This document shows positions 29,459 through 36,089 of a stretch of DNA of 36,089 nucleotides, one piece after another (positions within the stretch are counted from its first letter, which is position 1; every line of letters starts with the position of its first letter). The position numbers and the translations under genes were made by a program. The notes under the pieces were generated by a model. That model was not told the origin of the DNA. It searched no databases and was given only the letters and a program-made list of their open reading frames with translations. Source of the DNA: a virus; IMG/VR virus record IMGVR_UViG_3300024261_000980, positions 1 through 36,089 of that record; one strand, written 5' to 3'.

Positions 29459-30597
29459 GTAATACAGGATATAAAGAATATACTTTGAAGGATGTTAGGG
29501 ACTCTGCTGATAGGAAACTATTTACAGTTGTCTCTACATTCGCTGGTGGTGGCGGAAGTTCTACAGGGTATAAGTTAGCTGGTGGTAATGTTCTTGCAAT
29601 GAATGAGTTTCAACAAATTGCATGTGATACCTATTCTGCTAATTATCCTGATACTACAACTATTTGTAAAGATATTAGAGAATTGCGTGTCGAGGAAATA
29701 TTTGATGCAGCTAATCTTGGGCCAGGCGAATTAGATATATTCGATGGCTCTCCGCCTTGTCCGCCATTCTCTATGAGTGGGTCAAAACGTAAAGGATGGA
29801 ATAAGACTAAAAAGGTTTATGGTAAAGTACAAACTAATATTGAAGATTTAACATTTGACCTTATTAACCTAGCTAAAGATGTTCAGTCTAAGGTTATTGT
29901 TTGTGAGAATGTTAAAGGTTTAACTATGAATTATGCTAGAGATCATATGAAAAAGATGATTGAAGGATTTGAGAATATCGGGTACACTGTTGCTCATAGA
30001 GTATGTAATGCATCGTTTCACGGTGTGCCACAAAAACGTGAAAGGGTATTTATTGTTTGTGTTAGAAATGATGTGATGGAAAAACTAGGACTAAACATTA
30101 TCAGTTTAGCTGAAAAGGTTTTTCCAGTACCATATAAACTACAACCTACACAAAGAGATGCTATATATCATTTGTTAGAAGATGAAGATAATCTTGCAGA
30201 AGGTAAAATCTTAGAAGATAAAATGAGTGGTAGCACTACTGGTCAATGGGTTAAGATGATGCCGAAAGACCCGCCTAAGTATGTATCTGTTGGAGATTAT
30301 AACCCTAAAGGTAATGGTTTTCAAACAAGACGTTTGGGGTGGGATCAAGCTTCAAATACTATTCTTGAAAAAGGTTTGATGGGTCAATCGCATATTCATC
30401 CTATATGTGATAGGGGGTTTACTACTCAAGAAGCAATTCGGATTATGGGTTTACCTATTGACTTTGACCTTAAAGGTACATTGAAAGAGAAACAAGCTCG
30501 TATTGGGTTGATGGTTGCACCGCCGCAACTTAAACGTATTGCTGAGACAATTTATGAAAATATATTGAAACCATATAAAGAGATAGAAAATGTATGA
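29455..30597 (+). CDS. DNA cytosine-C5 methyltransferase
   Basis: A 380-residue enzyme with the motifs in order: I (TFAGGGGSSTGYKLAGG), IV with catalytic Cys102 (GSPPCPPFSMSG), VI with Glu151 (ENVKGL), VIII (QKRERVF) and a C-terminal motif (ITQEA-type TTQEAIRIMG). It is a lone methyltransferase without a matching nuclease next to it. The following gene is a TET/JBP-like dioxygenase and overlaps it by 4 bases. This pairing, with a glycosyltransferase third, is the known order of phage 5-methylcytosine hypermodification. Target sequence cannot be read from the protein. Confidence 0.93.
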   Translation: MSNTGYKEYTLKDVRDSADRKLFTVVSTFAGGGGSSTGYKLAGGNVLAMNEFQQIACDTYSANYPDTTTICKDIRELRVEEIFDAANLGPGELDIFDGSPPCPPFSMSGSKRKGWNKTKKVYGKVQTNIEDLTFDLINLAKDVQSKVIVCENVKGLTMNYARDHMKKMIEGFENIGYTVAHRVCNASFHGVPQKRERVFIVCVRNDVMEKLGLNIISLAEKVFPVPYKLQPTQRDAIYHLLEDEDNLAEGKILEDKMSGSTTGQWVKMMPKDPPKYVSVGDYNPKGNGFQTRRLGWDQASNTILEKGLMGQSHIHPICDRGFTTQEAIRIMGLPIDFDLKGTLKEKQARIGLMVAPPQLKRIAETIYENILKPYKEIENV

Positions 30598-31592
30598 AGA
30601 CTTTCGTTGCTGAAGTAGAACATGATGAAAAAGAAACTGATAATAAATGGAATGGAAAATTTGCAACTGAATCTTGTTATAAACAAGTAATAAAATGTGA
30701 TGAAACATTTCGTGTTGTACGTCCAAATAAAAATGTTCTTAACGACTATGAACCTATAGCTATTGTTGTTAAGAAGGGCTTCAATGAAGATGAACACAAT
30801 TTGATAAAAGATACATTGTACTCTATTGATGAAACATCTAATATGAGAGCTAATGCGTCTGGGCCTATTGACAAACAAAAACTGTTAGATGAAAAGGGTT
30901 GGGTAGAGGATGAGCATTACAAACTAAGAACACCCAACTCTTATTATACAAAAATGAAAGATGGCACTTGGAATGATATTGCTGTAGGTCAAGATATACA
31001 CTCATTACTCCTTGGTTACAAACGTGGAAGGTTTACGGGAAAAATTCAGTTGTCTGCATGGGCTAGAGATAATGCTGATAGATGGGAGAAGCTATTAAAG
31101 ATTTCTGAAATAAATGAAAGAGCATTTGAACAGGTTCATCCAGACAGGTATTATTCACAGAAAACATTTGCTGAGAAGTTTATAGCTGAAGAGCATAGGA
31201 TGGGTATATTCACTGCTTATTCACCTAACAAGTATAATGAAGCTCAGACTAAGCAGATGTCTTTGCATATAGATAAGGGCGATACCGAGTTAGGATTTAC
31301 TACAATGTCAGTTTTTCGGGTGGGTGAGTATACAGGTGCTTATCTTGTATTTCCTAGATGGCAGATTGGTATTGATACCGATGACGGCGACATTATAATT
31401 GCTGACTCTAAACAGGTTCACGGCGTATCAGCTATCTACGGTGAAGGCACTAGGTTATCGTGTGTAGCATATTGTGATAGTAAGGTAGCTACACTAGCAG
31501 GCGGTGAAGTGATTGCACGTCCAGAAAAATTGATAGGACAGACGTATGTGAAGGAAGGCGTGAAGCCTAATAATTTGGAGGCATTTCTATGA
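30594..31592 (+). CDS. TET/JBP-like 2-oxoglutarate Fe(II) dioxygenase
   Basis: A 332-residue protein. The C-terminal half has the double-stranded beta-helix iron site: His225-x-Asp227 (LHIDKGD) and His276 (KQVHGVSAI), with Arg287 (TRLSC) for 2-oxoglutarate. The strands between (VFRVGEYTGAYLVFP, DDGDIIIADS) fit the TET/JBP family. The N-terminal 150 residues are without recognised motifs and may bind DNA. Placed between a C5-methyltransferase and an AGT-like enzyme, it should oxidise 5-methylcytosine to 5-hydroxymethylcytosine in DNA. Phage TETs of this kind have been shown to act on cytosine in DNA. A PKHD-type protein hydroxylase is the alternative. Confidence 0.85.
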   Translation: MKTFVAEVEHDEKETDNKWNGKFATESCYKQVIKCDETFRVVRPNKNVLNDYEPIAIVVKKGFNEDEHNLIKDTLYSIDETSNMRANASGPIDKQKLLDEKGWVEDEHYKLRTPNSYYTKMKDGTWNDIAVGQDIHSLLLGYKRGRFTGKIQLSAWARDNADRWEKLLKISEINERAFEQVHPDRYYSQKTFAEKFIAEEHRMGIFTAYSPNKYNEAQTKQMSLHIDKGDTELGFTTMSVFRVGEYTGAYLVFPRWQIGIDTDDGDIIIADSKQVHGVSAIYGEGTRLSCVAYCDSKVATLAGGEVIARPEKLIGQTYVKEGVKPNNLEAFL

Positions 31593-32743
31593 TAGCACTT
31601 GTTATGGGTAGAGGTGTTGAGGGTTGTGGTGTTACCCGATATACCATTGAGTATAAGAATTGGCTAGAGAAACAGGGAAAAGAAGTTGTAGTATATGCAT
31701 TGAAAGAGAAAAGTTTTAGTAGAGGAAAAGCACAGGTATTCGACTATAAAATCTTTACTCCCAATGATGATATTTCTGCGGAGCTTAATGAATGTGAGTA
31801 TGTTGTTTATATGTCAGTGCCTTCTACTTCAAATTCACAGAAAGGAATAGATAATTTTGTAGAGAATTGTGTTTATAAAGTTACACCCAAAAAGATATTT
31901 ATTCAATTAGATCATAAACGTCAATCTCTACAAAGAAATGCTAGAATGTGGGATGTTGTAGAATATTGTGATGTTGTTTTTAATTATTCCAAGACTACTG
32001 ATTTTGGTGAGCAGTTTGATAAACACTTTGGCCCTACATTAATAGAAAGAGAAAGACCCATACCAGAGTATGGCTACTTTAGAGTTGCAATGGATTTTGA
32101 TACTATATCTCCATTGAGAAAAAAGTTTTCTGAAAAGGTAGACAGGGTATCTTACTTTGGAAGGTTTGCTAGATTTAAGCATCCTCAACGTGTTATAGAT
32201 TTAAGAAAACAATTAAAGGGTAATATCATTACCGAGATGAGAGGATTGGAAAGGTCTATTGGTGCATTAGATATATTTAATCATCCAGAAATTATAGAAG
32301 TTAAAAAGGGCGAAGATGTCGAACAGAACTGTTTTGATAAATCTTATGTCTATGGCCCTTACAATAGAAGCGAGGGGATGGAAGAAATCTCAAAGAGTAA
32401 GTTTGGTTGCTCCTTCTATGAATTGGATGCTAGGTATTATGGTTATCATGTCGAGTATGCAATGCTAGAAATTGTTGGATTGGGATTGATACCTATATTC
32501 AGTAAACATTGGGGTGATAATACTAAACATATTTCAGGTAAGTCTTTTAGCTCTATTCCTTTTTCTGGAATTTATATGGGCCCTGATAATATTGATGAAG
32601 TATGTAAAAGGATTATAGAAATAAATAATGATGAAGCACTATACAATGAGTATGTTGCTAATTGTATTGAAGTTTATAGATCACACTCTTCAGCTGATTC
32701 TGTCTTTTCTGATTTACAAAAAACAATAGGAGAAATATTATGA
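31589..32743 (+). CDS. agt: DNA alpha-glucosyltransferase, T4 AGT-like
   Basis: A 384-residue GT-B enzyme. The N-terminus MGRGVEGCGVTRYTIEYKNW matches T4 AGT (MARGLEGCGVTKFSLEQRDW). KEKSFSRG corresponds to KDKSFTRT, SVPSTS to SVPATS, and MRGLERS to MEGLERS. YFGRFARFKHPQRVIDL is the typical start of the second Rossmann domain. It moves glucose from UDP-glucose to hydroxymethylcytosine in DNA, which protects phage DNA from nucleases and Cas proteins. Length is near the T4 enzyme (400). It overlaps the TET-like gene by 4 bases. In contrast to T4, no dCMP hydroxymethylase is in the window. Confidence 0.92.
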   Translation: MIALVMGRGVEGCGVTRYTIEYKNWLEKQGKEVVVYALKEKSFSRGKAQVFDYKIFTPNDDISAELNECEYVVYMSVPSTSNSQKGIDNFVENCVYKVTPKKIFIQLDHKRQSLQRNARMWDVVEYCDVVFNYSKTTDFGEQFDKHFGPTLIERERPIPEYGYFRVAMDFDTISPLRKKFSEKVDRVSYFGRFARFKHPQRVIDLRKQLKGNIITEMRGLERSIGALDIFNHPEIIEVKKGEDVEQNCFDKSYVYGPYNRSEGMEEISKSKFGCSFYELDARYYGYHVEYAMLEIVGLGLIPIFSKHWGDNTKHISGKSFSSIPFSGIYMGPDNIDEVCKRIIEINNDEALYNEYVANCIEVYRSHSSADSVFSDLQKTIGEIL

Positions 32744-32826
32744 ATGATGCATGGGTAAATATGGCATTGTTTGCAGTAGTAACATTATGTCTTGCACTTA
32801 CAATTAAAACTTTATTTGGATTATGA
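32740..32826 (+). CDS. Tiny membrane protein (28 aa)
   Basis: A 28-residue frame (WVNMALFAVVTLCLALTIKT) whose ATG overlaps the AGT stop by 4 bases. AGGAG lies about 8 bases upstream. One membrane helix. Function unknown. Confidence 0.55.
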   Translation: MNDAWVNMALFAVVTLCLALTIKTLFGL

Positions 32827-32827
32827 T

Positions 32828-33127
32828 ATGACTGATAAAGATATAGAAATCACAGAATATTTTGAGTGTGAATGCTATTCAAATAATCACTTAATGGCAG
32901 TTAAATATTACAAAGAGAGTTTAAGTGATGAACAGCAGGAATTATGGGAATGGATTTCCTTTCATGTGCAAATGTCTCACTACCTGCCTTGGTATAAAAG
33001 GATTTGGTATGGATTAAAATTTATGATTGGATTACAAGATCACGGTTGTAGCTGGTCAGAAACACTTATAGAAAATATAGAAGATAAAGAACGAATGATT
33101 AGTTTATTGAAGAAATTTAAAGCATGA
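32828..33127 (+). CDS. Small hypothetical protein
   Basis: A 99-residue protein. The first bases contain a 25-base stretch repeated exactly at 22068-22092, where only a truncated copy remains. It has a Cys pair (CECYS), a Trp-rich centre (LWEWISFHVQMSHYLPWYKR) and an acidic tail. It may associate with the membrane. Function unknown. Confidence 0.6.
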   Translation: MTDKDIEITEYFECECYSNNHLMAVKYYKESLSDEQQELWEWISFHVQMSHYLPWYKRIWYGLKFMIGLQDHGCSWSETLIENIEDKERMISLLKKFKA

Positions 33128-33237
33128 AAGAAACAATAGTATGGAGTATGATAGGTATTGCTGTTGTCATGTGTTTGGCTTTAGGACTGTATGAATTGAT
33201 TAACTTCATGGAAAGTTGTCAATGTGTTAGTCTATAA
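33124..33237 (+). CDS. Tiny membrane protein (37 aa)
   Basis: A 37-residue frame with one helix (WSMIGIAVVMCLALGLYELI) and a C-terminal CQC. Its ATG overlaps the previous stop by 4 bases. It is the third one-helix or partly hydrophobic small protein in this stretch. It ends just before the tmRNA promoter. Function unknown. Confidence 0.55.
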   Translation: MKETIVWSMIGIAVVMCLALGLYELINFMESCQCVSL

Positions 33238-33247
33238 CGAATTGCTG

Positions 33248-33253
33248 TATAAT
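33248..33253 (+). promoter_or_regulatory. -10 box before the tmRNA
   Basis: A perfect TATAAT lies about 7 bases before the predicted start of the tmRNA acceptor piece. No good -35 box is seen at the right distance. The upstream TATAACGAAT also occurs in promoter P7. Confidence 0.5.
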
Positions 33254-33259
33254 CTGTAT

Positions 33260-33496
33260 AACGGAACTATATAGGACGGGGGTTCGATTCCCCCTTCCTC
33301 CACCAAATTCTATTACGGGGGAAATCGGTTTCGACTGTATATGGAAGGTATACGGACAGCACGGAGAAGAATGATGGCTCCGTTATCAATCATTCAAATC
33401 ACAAACGCAAACGATTATTCGTATGCTATTGCTGCGTAGTTAAGTAGCTAGGGTTTTGGTAGTTTTCCTCGTAACAGAATAAACTACCGCTTATTA
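33260..33496 (+). ncRNA. ssrA: Circularly permuted two-piece tmRNA
   Basis: The acceptor piece comes first (about 33260-33305): P2 strand TATATAG (33268-33274), T arm GGGGG-TTCGATT-CCCCC, acceptor strand TTCCTCC and encoded ACCA. An 11-base spacer follows, then the coding piece from 33317 starting GGGGGAAATCGGTTTCGACTG. The acceptor stem pairs fully with the alanine mark G3-U70 (33319 with 33299). P2 forms between 33335-33341 and 33268-33274. The tag frame 33407-33436 encodes ANDYSYAIAA, with stop TAG; it resembles ANDENYALAA. A final hairpin GGTAGTTT / AAACTACC (33458-33489) fits a late pseudoknot element. It rescues stalled ribosomes and marks proteins for proteolysis. The exact ends are approximate. 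Confidence 0.93.
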
Positions 33497-33516
33497 ATAT
33501 AATATGGAGATTTATT

Positions 33517-34155
33517 TTGAACGATTTAACTGAGAATTTATTATTCAAAGTAGGTAAGGTACATTCTGGTTTTATCAAACATACATATACAATTTATGAT
33601 AGGTCTTATAAACCTGATATTTTGGATGGTGTATTAGAGTCAGAGTTTGCATATCTTTTTGAAAGATTATTTTATGATAGAGTTCAGAGTTTAAAACTTT
33701 CTTGTGATGTGATTGAAAAAAAAGAGATGGATAGTTTAATAGAAGGTTTTGGGAATGGTGTCGGTTATAGTGAAGATGCTTTGAAATTTAAAAAGAATAT
33801 CAACAAAGCTGATTCTGCTGTGATAAAAAAGTCTGGATACACTGCAGACCATTTTGAACAACCACAAATGAAATGTAAAAAAGTATTAATAGAACAAAAT
33901 AAAAATAAAAAGACTTGGATATTTGATGAATATGTAAAATTTTATATTACTTGTGCTAGAGTTAATTTAGTAACAAGTAATGAAAATACTTTATTAGGTA
34001 GTAAAACAAAAGAAGATAGAAGATTATATTATTCTGATATATTTGGTGAAGATAGACAGTTAAAAATATATGATATAAATGGAAATATTATTGATGCTGA
34101 TGTTGATAGCTCTATGTATCAATTAAAGCCATCATTGATAGCTTTTTTCAAATAG
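33517..34155 (+). CDS. Hypothetical protein between tmRNA and tRNA-Gly
   Basis: A 212-residue protein with a TTG start and GGAG 8 bases upstream. It is mixed alpha/beta, with DRSYKPDILDGVLESEFAYL near the N-terminus and a KKTWIFDEYVKFYITCARV centre. No motif of a known enzyme is visible. Its place in the RNA gene cluster suggests it may be expressed together with the tmRNA. Function unknown. Confidence 0.6.
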   Translation: MNDLTENLLFKVGKVHSGFIKHTYTIYDRSYKPDILDGVLESEFAYLFERLFYDRVQSLKLSCDVIEKKEMDSLIEGFGNGVGYSEDALKFKKNINKADSAVIKKSGYTADHFEQPQMKCKKVLIEQNKNKKTWIFDEYVKFYITCARVNLVTSNENTLLGSKTKEDRRLYYSDIFGEDRQLKIYDINGNIIDADVDSSMYQLKPSLIAFFK

Positions 34156-34161
34156 CATTTA

Positions 34162-34236
34162 GCGGGTGTAGCGCAGTGGTAGCGCATCACGTTGCCAACG
34201 TGGAGGTCGTGGGTTCGAGCCCCACCACCCGCTCCA
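34162..34236 (+). tRNA. tRNA-Gly (GCC)
   Basis: A 75-base cloverleaf with acceptor GCGGGTG / CACCCGC, anticodon loop TTGCCAA (GCC), T loop TTCGAGC and encoded CCA. It follows the gene at 33517 by 6 bases. Confidence 0.95.
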
Positions 34237-34257
34237 GAAACAAGGGAAAGTTTTTCC

Positions 34258-34286
34258 TTGTGTAACGATAACCATTGTGGTACAAT
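34258..34286 (+). promoter_or_regulatory. Promoter P6 with palindromic operator-like site
   Basis: TTTTTCC followed by TTGTGT, 17 bases and TACAAT. The -10 box lies in a palindrome, ATAACCATT, 7 bases, AATGGTTAT (34267-34291). The same arrangement recurs at P7. The site could bind a phage repressor or activator. Confidence 0.72.
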
Positions 34287-34301
34287 GGTTATATTAAATC
34301 G

Positions 34302-34363
34302 GTAAGATATTCTAATTCACATGAAGTGCTTAGAGGTCTTACTTAAAATGTCGATTAATCGAC
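34302..34363 (+). promoter_or_regulatory. Structured leader of the 34380 gene
   Basis: GTAAGA (34302-34307) pairs with TCTTAC (34337-34342). Then a perfect 14-base palindrome, GTCGATTAATCGAC (34350-34363), stands directly before the ribosome site AGAAAGG. A hairpin here may control access of ribosomes, or the palindrome may be a protein site. Confidence 0.55.
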
Positions 34364-34379
34364 AGAAAGGTTTTACACT

Positions 34380-35669
34380 ATGATTAAGATTAACCGTATT
34401 AACCAACATTCAGTAAACAAAGCTTTAAATTTCTTTGTGAAAAAAGAAGTTGGAGAGTTTACTGAAAAAGATTTAGAACTGCATAAGAAGTTTAGAAACC
34501 CCGAAACATATCCAGAATATTTTTCTGATTTTGAAGATATGGGTTTGGACTTTGTTGAAACAAAACTGATGGATGCCTCAGAGTTGAAAGCAGCCAATCA
34601 AGGTGATTTCAAGGTTCAGAACTATAGGTCAGGAGCCAATCCTAAACACACCAAGATAAATGAATCTCTTGAAAAAGAAGGTTATGATTTAAGAGAGAGG
34701 TCTATACAGGTTGTACTTGGTTCTAATGGACAAGTTGAGTATATGTTTAATGGCAATACTATGGATAGTCTTTTATCTGATAAGGGCTTCACAAATAGAA
34801 TTGTCAGTACTTTCAAGAAAAACCAGTATTTTAATATAGATAATCTGATTCAAGTTGCTTGTCGAATGAATAATCTTGAACATGAAGCTGGTATTAATGA
34901 TATTGAGGGAATTAAATATTGTCTTGAACGTATGCAAAAGAATGGTTCTTTTAATATCAAAGAAAATCCTTCACAGGAAGAAATTACTGAACTTAGTAAT
35001 TCAATCAAAGAAAAGATTAATTTTATGAGTAATCAAAAGCTTGACCTTGAATCAGCAGCTGTTAATAATGTTGTTAATGGTCTTGTTAATAGTTCAACTG
35101 GAACAGAATGGGTTGCTAGTGTATCAGGTAAAGGTGTACATGCTAAAATCATTAAACAATTACAAATCACTTATGGTCAAAACTATTTTGTTGATTCTCC
35201 CCCAAGTGTTAAGTATGGTGTTCTTTCAACTTATGCTGAAAAAGTATTTTCTCATGTAACAACTGTTATGGATAATTGTGGAGAAACGTATGAATATTTT
35301 GCAAAAGGTGCTACCTATCAGCTAATTATTCACATGGGTTGTCCTAATGCAAGTGACCCTATTGCTTCTTTTTTCCATGAATACCTTACCTTTTGGAAAC
35401 AGTACAACAGAATTTTTAATTGTTGTAAACCAACTGGTATGGATTGGGTAAATATTCGTGGAGCATATCAGCAAGTTAAAGCTCTTGATTGTGTTTGGCC
35501 AATGTATTCTATTGTTCCTTTTGAAGAGATTAAGGATTTTTATGATGAGAATTATAATGAAAAGAAAAAGAAAGTCATAATTCCAGAAGAATACACCAAG
35601 AATATTCCAAATAATGAAAACATTTTTGATGATCTTTTAATTGGGATTGACAAAGAACTTGTTAGTTAA
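34380..35669 (+). CDS. Large phage protein, possibly ParB-like N-terminus
   Basis: A 429-residue protein. Residues 70-140 (KVQNYRSGANPKHTKINESL, RSIQVVLGSNGQVEYMFNG, then NTMDSLL) recall ParB/Srx-like domains, in which a binding loop is followed by a GHTR-like turn. The C-terminal half has conserved-looking Trp and Cys residues (IFNCCKPTGMDWVNIRGAY). It has its own strong promoter and structured leader, so it may be an early or regulatory gene. The ParB idea is weak; the function is unknown. Confidence 0.7.
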   Translation: MIKINRINQHSVNKALNFFVKKEVGEFTEKDLELHKKFRNPETYPEYFSDFEDMGLDFVETKLMDASELKAANQGDFKVQNYRSGANPKHTKINESLEKEGYDLRERSIQVVLGSNGQVEYMFNGNTMDSLLSDKGFTNRIVSTFKKNQYFNIDNLIQVACRMNNLEHEAGINDIEGIKYCLERMQKNGSFNIKENPSQEEITELSNSIKEKINFMSNQKLDLESAAVNNVVNGLVNSSTGTEWVASVSGKGVHAKIIKQLQITYGQNYFVDSPPSVKYGVLSTYAEKVFSHVTTVMDNCGETYEYFAKGATYQLIIHMGCPNASDPIASFFHEYLTFWKQYNRIFNCCKPTGMDWVNIRGAYQQVKALDCVWPMYSIVPFEEIKDFYDENYNEKKKKVIIPEEYTKNIPNNENIFDDLLIGIDKELVS

Positions 35670-35698
35670 TTGATGTGGAAGATTTTTAATATTCTTCC

Positions 35699-35727
35699 TT
35701 GTATAACGAATACCATTATGATATAAT
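35699..35727 (+). promoter_or_regulatory. Promoter P7 with operator-like palindrome
   Basis: TTCTTCC followed by TTGTAT, 17 bases and TATAAT. ACCATT, 7 bases, AATGGT surrounds the -10 box, as in P6, and the spacer is nearly the same. It drives the gene at 35793. Confidence 0.8.
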
Positions 35728-35739
35728 GGTTATATTGAA

Positions 35740-35758
35740 GTGATGAATGGTTCATCAC
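35740..35758 (+). promoter_or_regulatory. Hairpin at the 5' end of the 35793 mRNA
   Basis: GTGATGAA-TGG-TTCATCAC is a perfect 8-bp stem with a 3-base loop, starting a few bases after the expected transcription start of P7. 5' hairpins of this kind often protect mRNA from decay. Confidence 0.65.
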
Positions 35759-35792
35759 GAAACTTGATTTTAACTTTTAGGAGATTTATTTT

Positions 35793-36008
35793 ATGCGTAA
35801 CACAACTGTTGGTCAACCAAAAGTAGGTATGAAGAATGCTCGTAAAATCACCCGAGCAGAAGCAGACGTAACTGGACTGCCTCGTTGGGTAGAGATTTAC
35901 ACTTCACCTGCTACTGGACAAACTGCTTTCAAGGATTGTGACCTTGATGGTGGAGCAAAGGCTGTCTTTGCTTGTCGTAAAGCCCTCAATGCACATTGGG
36001 GTAACTAA
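35793..36008 (+). CDS. Small hypothetical protein behind strong promoter
   Basis: A 71-residue basic protein (TTVGQPKVGMKNARKITRAE; GLPRWVEIYTSPATGQTAF). AGGAG lies 10 bases before the ATG. Strong promoter, 5' hairpin and a near-ideal terminator make a single-gene unit that is probably highly expressed. No family is recognised. Confidence 0.65.
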   Translation: MRNTTVGQPKVGMKNARKITRAEADVTGLPRWVEIYTSPATGQTAFKDCDLDGGAKAVFACRKALNAHWGN

Positions 36009-36012
36009 GAGT

Positions 36013-36040
36013 AAGGGGATGGGCAACCATCCCCTTTTTT
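36013..36040 (+). terminator. Strong rho-independent terminator
   Basis: A 10-bp stem AAGGGGATGG / CCATCCCCTT with a GCAA tetraloop and six T, directly after the 35793 gene. It closes that transcription unit. Confidence 0.92.
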
Positions 36041-36044
36041 CATT

Positions 36045-36089
36045 ATGAAAACATTTATACTGATATATTCATTTTTATTCCTTAGTGGA
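36045..36089 (+). CDS. Start of a secreted protein, cut by the window end
   Basis: An ATG opens MKTFILIYSFLFLSG, a typical signal-peptide start, and runs off the window. It has no clear ribosome site because the terminator stands just before it. Confidence 0.4.
   Translation, partial: MKTFILIYSFLFLSG

Noticed and set aside
33401-33439. Longer tmRNA tag starting two codons earlier (TNANDYSYAIAA)
   Set aside because: Starting at GCA gives a 10-residue tag beginning AND, as in most bacteria; the longer one begins with Thr, which is unusual.
33517-34155. PafA-like ligase partner for the UBact-like protein
   Set aside because: The protein lacks the glutamine-synthetase-like motifs and is far too short. 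No other gene here fits a Pup ligase.

Overview
The window is a compact, AT-rich, almost entirely plus-strand phage genome segment. It is most likely from a T4-like marine myovirus related to cyanophages and pelagiphages. The evidence is T4-type replication and nucleotide genes (gp61-like primase, RNase H, gp1-like dNMP kinase, dCMP deaminase, alpha-glucosyltransferase), several small proteins of the kind conserved in marine T4-like phages, purS, thyX, an IscA-type protein, three tRNAs and a tmRNA. The tmRNA is circularly permuted, a form known from alphaproteobacteria and some cyanobacteria, so I infer an AT-rich marine alphaproteobacterial host. A UBact-like gene leaves another phylum open.

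Layout. 1-6.3 kb: late or structural-type genes (Ig-like surface protein, two T4-like conserved proteins, KOW/HNH protein, subtilase, lipoprotein and coiled-coil pair). They are preceded by a strong stem-loop whose loop is complementary to 23S rRNA. 6.3-13.1 kb: an operon from a leaderless-type promoter with a saccharopine-dehydrogenase-like enzyme, primase, ThyX, class II ribonucleotide reductase, a PD-(D/E)XK nuclease and GAPDH. 13.2-21.5 kb: small T4-like proteins, M23 peptidase, dCMP deaminase, RNase H, SprT-like protein, FmdB-like zinc ribbon, HtrA protease, RecB/Cas4-like nuclease and IscA-type protein. 21.5-25.3 kb: small genes, an aldehyde dehydrogenase, a two-cluster ferredoxin and tRNA-Ala/tRNA-Thr. 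25.3-28.7 kb: the only minus-strand gene, an EcoRI-like nuclease fused to a DNA methyltransferase, a run of very small genes including a UBact/Pup-like modifier, and a cytochrome c. 28.7-32.7 kb: purS, dNMP kinase, then cytosine-C5 methyltransferase, TET/JBP-like dioxygenase and T4 AGT-like glucosyltransferase with overlapping starts and stops. 32.7-36.1 kb: small membrane proteins, permuted tmRNA, tRNA-Gly, and two strong promoters with a shared palindrome.

How it works together. Nucleotide genes (nrdJ, thyX, dCMP deaminase, purS, dNMP kinase) feed DNA synthesis. The methyltransferase-TET-AGT cassette would build glucosylated hydroxymethylcytosine on DNA, unlike T4, which makes it at the nucleotide level. 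Several enzymes look like host-metabolism genes: GAPDH, saccharopine-DH-like, aldehyde dehydrogenase, cytochrome c, ferredoxin and IscA. Translation is touched by the tmRNA, the tRNAs and possibly the 23S-complementary hairpin. Seven promoters share a TTTTTCC or TTCTTCC tract directly before a TTG-type -35 box, which suggests one recognition class.

The items most worth following up are the 23S-complementary stem-loop (248-333), the UBact-like protein (27877-28044), the EcoRI-like/methyltransferase fusion (26171-27424), the TET-AGT cassette (29455-32743) and the permuted tmRNA (33260-33496). All family assignments come from reading motifs and recalled family sequences; no database search was run.
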